The notes below the pieces were generated by a model. That model saw only the letters and a list, made by a program, of their open reading frames with translations. It ran no database searches and was not told the origin of the DNA. The translations under genes and the position numbers were made by a program. A DNA stretch of 64,000 bases from Campylorhamphus procurvoides (lineage: Eukaryota > Chordata > Aves > Passeriformes > Dendrocolaptidae), in contig WBMV01008585.1 in NCBI GenBank assembly GCA_013396655.1, forward strand, positions 170,520 through 234,519, in the 5' to 3' direction. Positions 1 to 14,200 of the stretch are shown here, one piece after another; position 1 is the first letter of the stretch; the number at the start of each line of letters is the position of its first letter.

Positions 1-1261
1 AGAGGTATCCTCCCCCATGAGTGTTTTAGCTTTGGGTTGTGAAACACGCCTGTGACCAGAATGGAAGCTATTGTTTTGAATTTCTGACTCCATAAAAGGA
101 AGGTTATTGTTTCTCTTACTTTTTTCCACCTCCCCAAAGAGTTGCTCTACGACCACTAGTTTTAGCAAGTTTTATTCAAAACTAAAACGGTGCTTTTCCA
201 ACTTGCCAAGTTCTGTGGCTTTTCACAGAATTGTGATGCATGATATGTTAACAGGTCGATCCATAAAACAGTGGAATTTTTATTCACTGAGTTATATCAG
301 TATCTCCCCATGAGATCCTGATAGAATAAAGCACCTTGATGTTGTAAACACAGAGGTAAAATCCCTGACTTATGACAGAGGCTTGGATCCCTATGCATAT
401 GTAAATCTCCCACTTAGTCCAGCAGCTTAGTGACATAATCACAAAACAGCTCTTCAAGAGCATAGGTGCTTCATTATCATTTGCAAAGCACTTTTGAGAC
501 CTAGATGAAAGGCTCCTCTACACCTACAAACACGAAACCTCTAGTCAAAAGAACTCCTACAAGAACTAGGCACAGATTTGATTTCCCATTAGAAACCTTT
601 GTTGCCATACTTCAAGGCATCCTTTCTGTGCAATTGGAACATTATTCTGGAATGCAACTCTTGTCAAGGGCTTGGGATCCACGCTTAGGCTGACTTGGAA
701 ATTCAGCTTAAGCTCCAGGGAGGGCATTAGAAAAGCTGATTCAGATGCAGGCAGGCAGAAGTTCTTCCTTCTTAACACAGGAAAAGCAAGCTGGAAAAGG
801 CTCCAGGTGCTGTTCTTAAGAGCTGATTGCTTGCTCTGATGTAAATGGAGGGGGAAAATCCACAGGAAAATCTTAAAGAGAGCATAAGGGCATTAGGCCG
901 CCTCTGCATACAGATTGCTGGAGATCAAGCCCTTAGAATTTGAAAGACACAGCTAAAGAGAAATCTTGCCCTTCTCCATGTCATAAGATTTGCTTAAGGA
1001 AATTGAGAAATAGCTTTCTATCTCCAGAGCACTACACATCCTCTTCAGTTGTTAAGCTATTTTCAGAGAAGTCCATAAACCCCAGGAAGCTTTCCTGGAG
1101 AATTCATGATTCCTTTGCAGAGATGGTCATTTGCAAGCTGCTCTGGTTCACAGGTACAAACTACTAAAGCAAAAGGTCATTTCACTGCATTGGCACATAA
1201 TCTGCACTTCAAATAATAAAATCAGATAGATTTTATCTGATGTGCTATATAGGCAACAGGC

Positions 1262-1345
1262 TCTCAGTGTTCCTGCTTGAGTGGGGGAACAAGATGACAT
1301 CTAGAGGTCCCTTCCAACGTAAAGCACCCTGGGATTCTATGATTT
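1262..1345 (+). repeat. CR1 LINE 3' end fragment
   Basis: It ends in the CR1-type ...GAGGTCCCTTCCAACGTAAAG then GATTCTATGAT. It lies in the SLC38A9 intron after the last exon in the window. Short 5'-truncated copies like this are typical of bird genomes. Confidence 0.85.
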
Positions 1346-2135
1346 TGTACCAGGTTTTCATACAGCTAATATTTTAAATTCTTTGTAGATTATTGTAGCT
1401 ACCTTTACAGATTAGATTTTAATGAAGCTGGACAACAACCCTGGAAAGTAGGGAAGAAAAAATTAAATAATCAAAACAATTACAGTAAAAGACTGTGTAT
1501 TGTGTTTATTTTATATTTTATAATGGGAAGATATCAAGAAAGAACACAGTTCCATCTGGATGAGCAGTGCATAGCTTTTTCATGGGCAAAGGACCAGTTC
1601 AAAGATTATATACTACAAATGTTCCCAATCCAGGCTTCAACTCTGAGCATTTCCTAAATTGCGTCAGGTTTCTCTATGGACCTTAACATGGATTAAGACA
1701 CAAACCTACCGAAGCAACTCTAAGAAAAGCTACTATCTAGACTCCAAAATTATTGTTCCGGATTCTGCTAAAATCAGTCCTGTGCCCAATATTCTCCAGC
1801 ATTTTTCACTCTTAAATTGGTCAGCTTTCCTTGACTCTTACATACTGTCAAGTTTTCTGCTTCTAGTGTGCAATTTGGCCATTTAACACCAGCTTGACCA
1901 CAAGTAAGTTGCGACATGCCTTAAGAATTCCATTTGAATAAATTTGTAATGAATCTGTTCCTCCCTGGTAGCTAAGAAAGGATGTATAACTCTTTTCTTA
2001 TCAAATCACAACAATGAGCTACATTTGCTGGAGCTATTACAGTCCCTGGATTGATTTCAAGAGAGGCAGACAGGAAAAAACCGACTGTTGCCTGGAAATC
2101 TAGACACAAGTCAGCAGTCTTGTGAAATTACTTAC

Positions 2136-2242
2136 ATTGTTTTCTTGATTCCTGTTATTCTGAAGAAGTGTGATGACACAATTGTGGATGAAGAAGGCAA
2201 GTGTTAGAACTCCTGTGAGCTGAGGGAACAGAATTCTAAACT
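2136..2242 (-). CDS. SLC38A9: SLC38A9 coding exon 10 (last exon in window)
   Basis: It encodes residues 352-387: [20 protein letters not shown], then [16 protein letters not shown]. The acceptor is CTTAG at 2243 and the donor is AAT|GTAAGT at 2135. It ends in phase 0; the next exon should begin with the family's VRDL block and lies outside the window. Confidence 0.95.
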
Positions 2243-5200
2243 CTAAGGGAGGAAAAAAAAGTGTTTTTAAGTTACTTCTTTGAAACAAACAATGTCAAAA
2301 TGCTGTGGAGTGTACTGGCAGAAACATGAACCTCCACCTTGAAATGAACAATCTATCTTATCTTGGACCATAGCCAATGCAGATATTTTATCAGAAAGTA
2401 CAAAATGCATGAAGACAGTGGAGACTATATAACACACTTTCCAACAAGTCTCCGATAGACCCAAACCATCAACGATTATTAGGTTAATCTAGAATTTACA
2501 CATACAAGCTTTTCTGCTTCTCAACAGTTTAACTGGAAAGGGTTTCTAAGGCTGGAATTGAGTGCAGTGAGGCTGTATACCTACTGGCTTCTGAACAGGG
2601 AGTAAGGAATCATCTGTTCAGTGAGCATCTTTAGTTGTTAAGAAGTCACTTATGCTATCAGAGGAAAAATTGTATCTGAAGAGGTTCTGCTTAAAAATGG
2701 GGGTGCAAGGAAAGGCATAGCAACTTCTTGTCTTATGCTTCACAGCATGCATGACAAATTTTTTTTGGTGTGTCCATGGGAATAGCTCTGCTCTGTTTCT
2801 TTGAATACTAAAAGGATTATGTTCACAAGATAAGTGTTTCTGGAAGCACTGCAGATGGTGTGGGACTTCACCAATGTGTAACATCATTGAGGCACCATCT
2901 TAGTTGGTATTACATAAGAATATATACACTCTTTAGAGCACTAAGAGCAGTTAAGATACCCCTGAGCTAGCTCGGCTACTGGAAAGTACCCAGTACAGCA
3001 GAACACTTACCAGAAGTTCACAAACCCTTACAAATCGAATCACAGAAAGCTCCATGCAAACATTTTTAAACCAGATTTCTGTAAAGTCCTGTGAAATCAG
3101 GAAGGTAAACACCCCCCAGGCAACTAATGGAGGGTTCATCCAAGCTGCAAGGACATGGCTTCCCTAGGGCTGGATTCACTGTATCTTCAATACCCAACTA
3201 GCACGATGCACTACTCATAGCATTGAGAGTGCAAGCAACTTTTGGGCTTTTTTTTCATCCATTACTTTAATCTTAGGAATAAAAAGCCAACTAACAGGTT
3301 CAGGAGCAATTTCAACACTGCATTTCCCCATCACTAAAACAATCAGTTCTAGCTGGATTTGTATGCATTAGCTATGTGCTTTTTCTGTCTCTTAGCACTA
3401 CTAGTCACATTGCCAAAATAATCAAACTGCTGGGTGCTCTGCTTCTCAGTGACCTGTGGCACATGTAACTCATTATACACTAGGACTGCTTAATAGATCT
3501 TGGACATGAACTTCAAGAGGCTTAAAACCTGACTTCCTTCTTAGGTTGGCTTCTGGTTTATGTGGCTTTACTAGTGAACCACAGTTTCTCCTTCACTCTC
3601 AGAAAGAGTCCATCGATATGAGGCCACAAGAGCATTTGAAGACTGTCTGCTGGGGCATTTCAGGTTAAAACCATGGTTCCATGCTCACAATGGAGCAAGA
3701 CCAAGAACTGTGATCTATCTACTGTGCAACACAAGCTCAAGTATCATTTCAACGTAATTGCAGCATTAAAAATAATGCCATACAAAATAAATTATGTCAT
3801 TATTTTAGGTCATTAACACAGGTGCTAATCATGCAGTGCTTTGAAATCCATACTTTTACACTGGAGACAAAAGCAACTTGTTAAAAATAAATGCAGTGAT
3901 GGAGGAAAATAGCACAGATAGCACTGTTTCAGAACCACGTACATCTATCTTTTGGTTTGTACTTAAGCTGCAGTAATCAGGACGATTCTCAGGTAATTAT
4001 GGAGATAATCCAGTTCATCCTCAAAGCACCTGTTTTGTTTTTGTACACAGTCATACTCAGCAAAAGCTGCCTAGCTGTGAAGACTCAGACAGAAAGGACA
4101 AAATCCTTTTTCTTTGGCGGCGTGAGCAAGCTGAAGAAAACTGTTTTACATAGCCTTTCACTTGTTTCTTGGCATTCAGATCTTGAAATAAAAGTTCTAA
4201 ATGCCTGGCTGAGTTGAAGAAGAAGACTTTTAGCAGTTACGGAAAAATGAACAGATTTGATGACAGCTAGGGGAGGGGGAATGGAGAAGTGGAATATTTT
4301 CCTTTTTTTTAGCAGTTCTCTTTTGCCAAACATACATGGAATACACCCGTTGTTTATTCTCATTATTTTTGTGCCAGTCAATTTCAGTTCAACTAGCGAG
4401 CTGAATCAACCCAAACAGAGTGGTAGGGCAAGAAAAAGAATAAGAAGCTGCAAGAACACTGCAACTGTGATGTGCAAACACTTAAATCAGTTGAATTTTG
4501 TATCACCTTAATTCTACTCAGCTATCTGTAGTTTACTCACTGAGTTGTTACTCTCAATGCCACAGTGTGTTACTATAATTATACTAATTAGAACAGACTA
4601 GATTAGAAAAGAACAACTCTAATGTTTGGGGCTTTGTTTTATTTCTATCTTGTTACAGTAACTCAAAGCCCATCTTGTTAAAGTTATCCTTGTTTTCTCC
4701 GAGTCTACAATACTGGGCCAAGCAAGAGTTTGAAACCCATGTGTAAGCCCTAGTACAATGCTTACTTGGTTGTGAAGCAAAAAATGTGCAAACCCACAAA
4801 AGAAACCCTAAGAAGGTGTATATCTCATCTTAATTAAGTAACTTCTAAAGAAGAATAAAATACTCTTTTTTCTGAGGACAGGAGCAATAGCATTCAATAG
4901 TGCAGGACCCAGCTCCTGCAGCTAAATGGTCATACAATTTTGCCTACTGTAAAGGATGTGGACTAAGACCTAGCCCCAGATCTCTTATTCCAGGCCTCTT
5001 AAAACAAGAAACTCATCTTATGAGACTATGTGTTCATACAATACCAAATGCCACTTGTTTATGACAACTCAAAGAGTAATTTGTAAGAGTAATCTGGAAA
5101 GCCACCAAACAACATTCAAGAAAACATACTGGAGAGCTAAGGAGTGTTTGAAAGACAAAACCTAAGATTATGGCCTAAAACTTGAGATAGATTGGGAAGT

Positions 5201-8200
5201 ACAACGAAACTGAGCTTCTAAATTACGGTGAATGAGCTATTTAATTTAAGCAAGACTTTATCCACGAGTCTGTCTACAATTTATCATTTTTAATTGCGAC
5301 TGAAACAGGCATGATTGGTGCAAGAATGTTGAATAACATAGGTGAAAAGGGAACATGGCAAGCTCCCTGTCACATGATAAATGCTAGAGATTCCTCTGAC
5401 AGGCATTCCTCCACTGTTGATACTGTCTCTTAACTAAAGAACATCACTTGGTAAAGGGACTCCTTGTCACTTAGCCACAAGGGATCCTTCCTCTACATGC
5501 AATATCAGACAGCATTTCCTCACTTTATTTATGTCACAAAGGTGTTAAAAGGTGCATGAGAAAAAAACCCCTTAAACTCATCATATATATGCTTTATTAA
5601 TGCATTTTAACTATCTTACCTGGTACAAAAAATTCATTCTCTGTAAACCAGTTGAATTCTAAGTGTATTCCCAGATGAGCAGCCTTTACTGTAACCAGAA
5701 AAACTAAGTAGACAACTGAAACTGTACCTGGAAAAAACAAGAGCCAAACACACGCCATGATGTAGTAGAAAGTTTTTATTTCTGCTCCATGTAACTAGTT
5801 ATAAATAGCCCAAAAAGTTAGGGCTGGTATTCATTCCTAATGGCAGGCTAGGTCTAAATTTTTTCTTTACTTTTTTCATAGGTTAGAGAGAAAAAATAAT
5901 GCACATTGACCCAGTGCAAGCTTTCAGGAAGTTTAATGTTTTCCTGGTGCTGCACTAGTGATAGTAGAAGTAGTACCCTGTAATCCCTGTTGCTGGGCAG
6001 GCAGGAAAGTCTCTAGGCACTGACAGATCAGTTACATCTTAATCTAACCTCCTCCAGCTATTAAAGTGTTGATTTAGTCACTGACTTTTTGAACCAAACA
6101 GCCCAACGAAATACAAACATTTACTACAATTTTGAACTTTACACTGGGAGCTAGAAGCTGATAATGATATTTGATCACTACTAATTAAAATCTTGTCTTA
6201 ATCTTGGATAACCTTGATCATAACACTGGATTTGCATTCCATCTCACTGCTTCAGAGGCATCCAAGAGTTCTCTGCACAGGTACAGGACTACAAATAAAA
6301 TCATGGATAGGTACAAATGCCTTGCTATATATACATGTGTGATGGAGAGGACATGATCTTGGCTTGGGCCACTTGAAAGAGATAAGGGCAGAATAGGAAC
6401 CACTCAAAAATTGAAGAAACTGAGCAACAATAATTAAGGCTTCTGCAATGGCCAACAGTGCTTGTAGTGAACAGAGAACAGGCTATAATTACATAAAACC
6501 AAAAAACCAGCATTGTAATGGTTTAGAATACAGATTAAAAAAACTCCATCATTTCATTACAGCAATATCTGCCCAGTTAAAAAATAACTGAAGAAATTAT
6601 CATTTGATTACAACTGATAGCATAGTCAAGAAATTAGGAGGATGAAAGGTTCTCTGCTTGAAGATGAACCTTGATAATCTGGAATTTCCATAAGTATAAA
6701 GGTGATAGTTCTCTACTGAGATTCATTTCAGCCCTTCAAAAATTGCCTTCTGTTTTTTCTTGTCCTATAAATGTCAAGGTTTACAATACTTAAGGCAATT
6801 TTGAACTGCTTCTGAATTACATAATAATCTATTTACGCTGTAATGAATACTCTGGAGTTTTTATTCTTTATGTCATATTTATCTACATAAAAGCCTTCCT
6901 TTTCGCACAGAAGCACTATCAAGTACCCGAATTCCTGTGTAGTATTTACACAGTGGCTCCAGGGCTTATCCAAGCTCTAATAAAGTGTCACAATGGAACA
7001 GAGGACAAATTAGACCTTCAAATCCCTATCCTCTACCGCCTTTACAATATATCTCCAACTTTTTCAACCTGTCCTCTGATCCTTATCTACCTTTCCCCTT
7101 CTTTTCATTGTGGCTTCAATGCTATGCTCTCAGACGTCTTCTACTCCATAAACTGTGACCAGCTCCACCCACATTCTTTATCCACTTTACCAACCCCACC
7201 CACCTTGGTCTTCTGTCTCAAGACATGAAAGCAAAAAGTCACAATTACTGCCATTGTAACACAAAATAGCCCACCATATTGGGGGCTGGGACAAAGCAAA
7301 GCAGCAGGTCCTACTGACTGAATGACGTGATTAATTAATCAACTGATTGGCAGCAAATGACTTCGGGTCAGAAGCAATTAACCTTTGAAAGTAATCGGCT
7401 GTTTTGAAACATTTACCAGGTGAGGAAGTGTATGCCTGACTATACCAAGGTAGTATTTATCCCAAATCTTCATCTGCAAAGCCTAGCCATGATGAGTATA
7501 TATCAAACGTTGCACAGTGGTAAGCATACCACCGTTTGGGAAAATCTGTTGTAGATGTAGTGAAACTCGTTTTACAGGATTATCAAGTGAGCAAAGGGAA
7601 GGAAAATTAACTCCCTATTAACTGTTCATTCAAGCCAAGCTGCATAGCAAACTTGTGGCGTTAATAAACGAACCAACAACTTCCTTGGAGGCACAATACT
7701 GGCTGCCAGCAAAATACTGAAGAGCGGCTGGAAAGCTGCTCAGTGGAAAAGGACACTTGGGGATGCTGGCCGACAGCAGCTGAACATGATCCAGTAGTGT
7801 GCCCAGGTGGCCAAGAAGGCCAATGGCACCTGGCCTGTATCAGAGTGCTCAGCAGGACCATGGATGGACTGTACTGTACACAGGTGGAGCCACACTGGTG
7901 ACATGTATAGTCACTTTTGGACCCCTCAAGACAGAAAGGACATTGAGGTGCTGGAGAGTGTCCAGGGAATGGAAACGATGCTGCTGAGAGGTCTAGAGCA
8001 CAAGGCTCATGAGATACATCTGAGGGAGCTGGGGGTGTTTGGCCTGGAGAAAAGGAAGCTCAGGGGAGATTTTATCCCTCTCCACAACTAACCTGAAAGA
8101 TGGCTGTAGCCAGGCAGGGGTCAGTCTCTTCTCCCAAGAAACAAGTGACAGGAGAAGAGGAAATTGCCTCAAGCTGCACCAGGGGAGGTTTAGATTGAAT

Positions 8201-11200
8201 ATTAGGAAAACTGTCTTCTCAGAAATGGTTGTCAAACATTGGAACAGGCTGTTCAGGCAGGTGGTTGAATCACCATTCCTGGAGGTATTTAAAAGATGTG
8301 CAGATGTGGCACTTATAGACATGATGTAGCAGTGGCAGTGCTGGGTTAATGATTGGACTCGATGACCTTAGGGGTCTTTTCTAATCTAAAAGACTCTACA
8401 TTTCTACTCACTGGAGTAGCTTTCACTGTCTTCTATACATTTTAGATACAACTAAACCAAAGCTTTCATAGTATTTGTTACTGACCTAGGACATTAAATT
8501 TTGCAAAGAAGGATGGAGATTTCAGATTTAGCATGGGTAGAAGAATAGCAATCAGGTAAAATGGTACTGTTTGTGATTTGTTCCACCACTTCTCGAAGAG
8601 TTCAAAACCTGTATTGTTGCCAGAAGAGAACATCACACTCCTGTTCTCTGGTGGGTAACCGCTAGCAGCACTTGGACAAATGACTGGAAGAAACGAAAAG
8701 AAAAATATTCTTAGATGAAAAGGGTTTTCCTTGCACAGAATATTCACAGCCAAGAACCCGTAATTTCTGGTGTGTTCCACTTACTGAGCACTGCTCAAAA
8801 GCTATGTTTGACACCTCTGTTCCTAACTTCTATTTGTTTTTTTTTCTTTTTATCCGAAGTTTGCTAAGATTCCACTGCTCACCACCTTGCATTCCAATCT
8901 GACAGTGCTACAGTTCTTCCAGCTTAGCACAACAAAGATGATAATTTGTCTGAAGTCCACATTGTGGCACACGACCAGCTTTCAAGATCACTACCTATAA
9001 CTAACTAGGTGTTCAGTGCCTATGTGCACCTGCTGGAATTAATTCCTAGCAATGCACCCGTGCATCTAGCTGCATATTTAGCATCCTAATTTGTCCATAT
9101 ATGCTTGTCATAGGAACTAAAATGCAAGTGTGTTTGTGTACAAAGGACTCTGAATTACTGTATGTCAGTCTAGAAACACACAAATTAAAGATGGCAAGAA
9201 AACAATTGGCAGGTCTAAAACTCAGGCACTAAACCAAAACACTCTGTCATCTTGGTGCTGTGCAGGGGCCAAGTACATCCCTGCTAGACAATACAACAGA
9301 AACAATTTAACATATGTTCCTGTTACACTGCTAATAGGAAACCATCACGCTCCTATTACATGGTGGCTGATCAATGGCAGGACCTGAACAAGTGACTGGA
9401 ACAAACTGAACAGAAAGATCCCTTGACAAAAACATGTTAATTTGATTTTTCTAAAATATGCCTATGAAGCTATGCATTGAAATACAAACCTGTATTTCAG
9501 GTAACCTGATTATTGCTCTCATAATGTCCTATTTCAAACCCTGGCATCCCACAATACATGATAGCCACCCTCCTACATTGGCTGCACTCCTGTTCTGATA
9601 CAAAGGCAAAGGTGTAAAAAGCGTTCTGGCAAATTTCATGCTTAAAAAGAATAACTTCACAGTCCTTGAACAATGCTTTTGTTCTTACTGATCTCCTTGG
9701 TAGCCCTGAATGTCCTGTCAGGAGTCACTTGAGCATCTGGCAGCCTTTAATTTTGTGAAGCAGCTGCTTTAAATCTTTTATTTGATGGAGCATACTGTGG
9801 AATATTGTTGTCTATTCTGCCTCCAAGTTATACCCCCTGCTGCATAAGAATGGGAGAGAACAGCAAAAGCAGGAGGAAGTACAAAAGAAAGAGCACTGAA
9901 ACAGCTACTGGTGCCTTGATGGTAAGGACTGTTAGAGAAGCAGAATTTGACAAGTTCAAATGCAAATCAAACATTTTTCAGAATTATTTCTCAAGTCCTT
10001 TGCCGGACTCCAACATCTGCTCTCCAGAAACACAGATGTAGCTTGTGTGACACACAGCTGCTGAGCTCGTTATGATATGCTTCCCCATTCCTTATGCACT
10101 CACGATAGAGAAAGCTTTTTGCTTCTTAACAAAGCCCTACAAATTCAGTCCCTACACACAGGCAGAAAGATCAGGGGTTAACAATGTCTGCCTTGCTCCT
10201 GCCTTCATTCTACATTATTCTGCCTACTTAAGAAGTCTGAACAGATCTATGTTCATACCTGACTCCAGTTTCTTCCCTTAGTTATGGAAATGTCAGACTC
10301 TCCCAAAAGACACAAGAGGCTCAAGCAGCTTGATAGTTATCTCTTTTTTCCAGTCAGCATCATTAAAGATGTTCTTACATAAGTTTTTAAAAAAAGAATC
10401 TTGCTGCAGAACTTGTAACAAAGTTGCTCCAGCCAAGATTTTAAACAGTAAACAGGCCTGAGGTGCCTCAACTTCAGGGTGTGAAAGTTAAAATTCCTTA
10501 AGGCAATTCCTCATTGTGCAATTGTGTCTGTTAAGAAGTTTAACATTCACGGTTTTAAAGGAGCATGTATCTGGGCATACACAAACTTGTAACTGGCTTT
10601 TTAATACTTATTCTCACACCCACTTTCTTTACATTTTTTTCCATCCCCAATTATTAAGCTTTCCAAATGTGTGGTTACTTGGCGGAAGTAAAAATGCCAG
10701 ATAGAAAATTACAGTTTTTTAAAAAACACACAGTTTGATCTTACAATACATACTTTAGAATTGGAATGGGGTTAGGCACAGAACCATGACAACTTGCCCA
10801 CCCCAAACCAGGAAACACAATACAAAGGTGCTTCTTACCTTTGTTACTTCCATTGGTGCCAGGAACAATATCTGTTACATTAATATCATGAACATAGTCT
10901 GAAAAGAAGAAAATCTTGTTACCAATGTCCCAAACCTTCTATTAGACTTTTATTTGCTGACTTGATAAAAATTAAGCAAGAAACTATTTTGGAAAATTTC
11001 ATCAGAAACGCAGCAGCTTGCACACTCCCCAGCCCCAAGTGGATAATTTAAAACTACTTTAGAATAGTTTTAAAGTAGCTCCACACTGTGCTACTTTCTT
11101 CTCAGCAGCCCCTTGCATTTATAAGATTCCCAACACGCCCTGCTCCCAGCTGATGATTTCTGTTCCACCAGCACACCTCGATTGTTTCAGCTCCTAGGTC

Positions 11201-14200
11201 TGCAGTGTTGAACAGTAGCTCAGTGAACAGTAGCTCAGTGAGAAGATGCATCTTAAATGCAGCCTTTTTTGGGACAGCAAAAAAAGGACATGCAAACATT
11301 GCCTTAGTCCAGATGGTATTATACAGAAGCTTCTTCTGCTAATTTTCTAATATTCTTTTTTCAGAAAAGCCTCTGGGGGATGCTTTTTCCATGTTGTATT
11401 TTAAAGAGTGAAAACCATGGAAAGAGTTTTAAGTCTTACTGTCTACAGGCAGGCCTAGTACTGCTTTACTTGTAGTACCCTTCTGTGAAACTTTACTGGT
11501 CTACCACACCAGTTGTTTCCAAGTTTCTACAACTTCACCTGTGCGAGGGTACTGGATAGCAATTTTGTTCTATTTACGTATACATACACAGAGAAAACAC
11601 TCCATCAGCTTGGAAACTGAATTAGTGTGTCACTGATTAGATTTTGCTTCTGCTGCATGTGGGTGTATTACGCACAGAGAAGATCAACAGGGCCAACTGG
11701 CCTCAGATTTTTTTAAGTGCAACTAACAACAGCTTGTTTCCCATAAAGAAAGCAAAAAGTCTTGTGGGAAGAAAACTGGTTTTTCTTTCATTTTGATTTA
11801 TAATACCCTGAATCACAAATGACATTCTCATACTTACTTCTACCAGCTCAATGTATTCAACAACCAGAAAATTTAACTAAAATCACTGATCACCTCCTCA
11901 CTTCTCCACTGTTTTGTGTTGCTTAAAATGAAAATTAAAAAAAAAGTACCTACCGCGAAGCCACCAAAAGAACTAATATCTCTTACAGAATTGAAACACT
12001 GTAAGATTAGGTACAGATGGCTAACCAACTTAAGTTTCTCCTGTACTTAAAAAGTGGTTTAGGACTAGCAACTGAATTTGTGGATTTACTCTTGTTTCAT
12101 AAAACAAAAACAGAACATGAGCATGGCACACCATGTTAAAAAAAAAAAGACAACATAATATTACATTAGCTTAGAATTCCTGCATTCTCTGTGTATTACT
12201 GATTTCTAGACCATTCTCCCTCATGAAATCAATTTGTTCCCACCTAAAAGCATATGTGCAAACTTTTTAAAAAGTCATATGAATGTGTTAGATTGAAATA
12301 TAGTAACCTGCTTAGAAACACATGGCTGGAAGGTGCCATTGTGTCAAACCTACATCCTACTACCCACTTTATAACCTAGCAATTAAGTATGAAAGTTAGT
12401 CCAAGAATCCAATGATTGTTATCTCAGAGCAAACAACTTAAGTAAGAACTCTGAACAAATATAGATAAGTGATAAAATAACATGCCAATCCCAGGGAAAA
12501 GCAGGACTTTCTTTCCTAGAATATGAACTGTTTTAATTGTTTTGAATTTTGCTTGTTAGAATTGGAGTTATCCACTTTACAAGAATTTAGGATTCAAGAA
12601 TTAACCTTATTAAAAAAAAAACCCTAAAATCTAAAATGGGATGGCTGTAACAACATATAAATTAGGTCAGCTGTACATCAGTCATTAACCAATAAAGTAA
12701 AGCATGTCCTTCAGGGATGGTGGGAATTCTAATTAAACATTGTTTAAGAGGTTTAGGTGTCTGTGCTGTTATTTGCCTCAAACACTTGTTAACTCCTTCA
12801 AAACAGAAACTCTTAAATCTTAGTCAACCTATTCAACACTATGAGTCAGATTTTCAAAGCTCTCAATTCCATCATCCATTCCCATCCATCATCATCTAGA
12901 TACCTGATTGATTGTATCCATAAATGTTTGTGTGTCTGTGCACATACAAGGGTGTAAATAACAAACATGTTTTCTTTTGTTGCAATGCCACACTAAGAAT
13001 TGTTCTTTCACTCTGCTACAGGTCACTGTTTTTTCACAGACATTTGCAGAAACTTTCCATACAGCAACAGTCAAGTGGGTTGGTTGAAATCCAGAATGAA
13101 ACTAGATTTTTTAATTTTATTAATGTGAACCATTTCAACAGTCTAGCCTGTTACATGGTTGTTCAAATAGCTACCCCCACGCAAACAAAAGGGAAGTGGA
13201 AAGACAAAGTGAAAACAAGCAACCAGGTTTAGGTTGTTTAAATACCACCAAGAAGCCTCTTTACTAACAGGCAAATGAGACGAATGGTACTTTGTCTTTC
13301 ATTAAAACCACATTTGAGAAAGTGGCTTTGAAAACATACATGACTGTGCCCACAGCACATACAGACTTGATTTTTCACACAAAGTAGCAGGAAAATCAAG
13401 ATGACATAAAACAGACCTCTTCAGTAAAAGGTAAATTCTTGATCTTTCCACAAGATTGCTGTAAAAGTTAATAAAAAATATATACTCACTGTATATAAAC
13501 TTCCCCGTGTTGAACAGAAAGTTGGACATAAGCACCCAATAAACAACCATGGCTCCAACAAGTGATATCATAGAAAATAAGAGACTTGACCATTGACCAA
13601 AGGATCCAAAGTAATGCTTGCAAACGTCTGGGAATTCCCAGTTTGAGGTATCTATTAAAGCTGAAAAATATACAAAAAATAGAAACTTATTTAAACAAAA
13701 TATTATAATAGAGTCAGTAGAACTATTCATGACAGCATGTGTTGTTTTTTTAGAATACTCTGACACACATTCACAGTGCTTTCAAGGACTATGAAGATTG
13801 CTGGTAACTTTGAAATATAACACTCATTATGTGTTTGACTGAAGAAGCCTGAAGTAGAGACTTCTATTGTGACCATACTACTACTTTGACTACTTTCAGA
13901 AGCACTGGAATAAAAACCATGCAGCCATGCCTTTGCAGCTACGGCCTTTTGCAGGAGTTACAGCAAAGTAGGCCAGACCATGATCTATTCCTCAACAATT
14001 AGTTTATGCACAAAAGCACCGAACTACAAGAGCTGCAAGATGTTTTGAACAACAAAAGTACATTCTAATTAGAGCTGCTGTCAGTGAGGCAACTGTCCAT
14101 AAATTGTTTTAAACACAGAATACACACAAATATTAGAGTAATACAGGTATGCAGCAAAAGGGAATGCAGCTACAGCCCACACTGTTCCACCATGCAACTT

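Noticed and set aside
1..2135. Search for the remaining C-terminal SLC38A9 exons
   Set aside because: No minus-strand segment resembling the remaining family blocks with splice sites was seen, so the exons are assumed to be outside the window.
8039..8329. Open frames on both strands near 7.8-8.3 kb
   Set aside because: They are within the CR1 element and not host genes.
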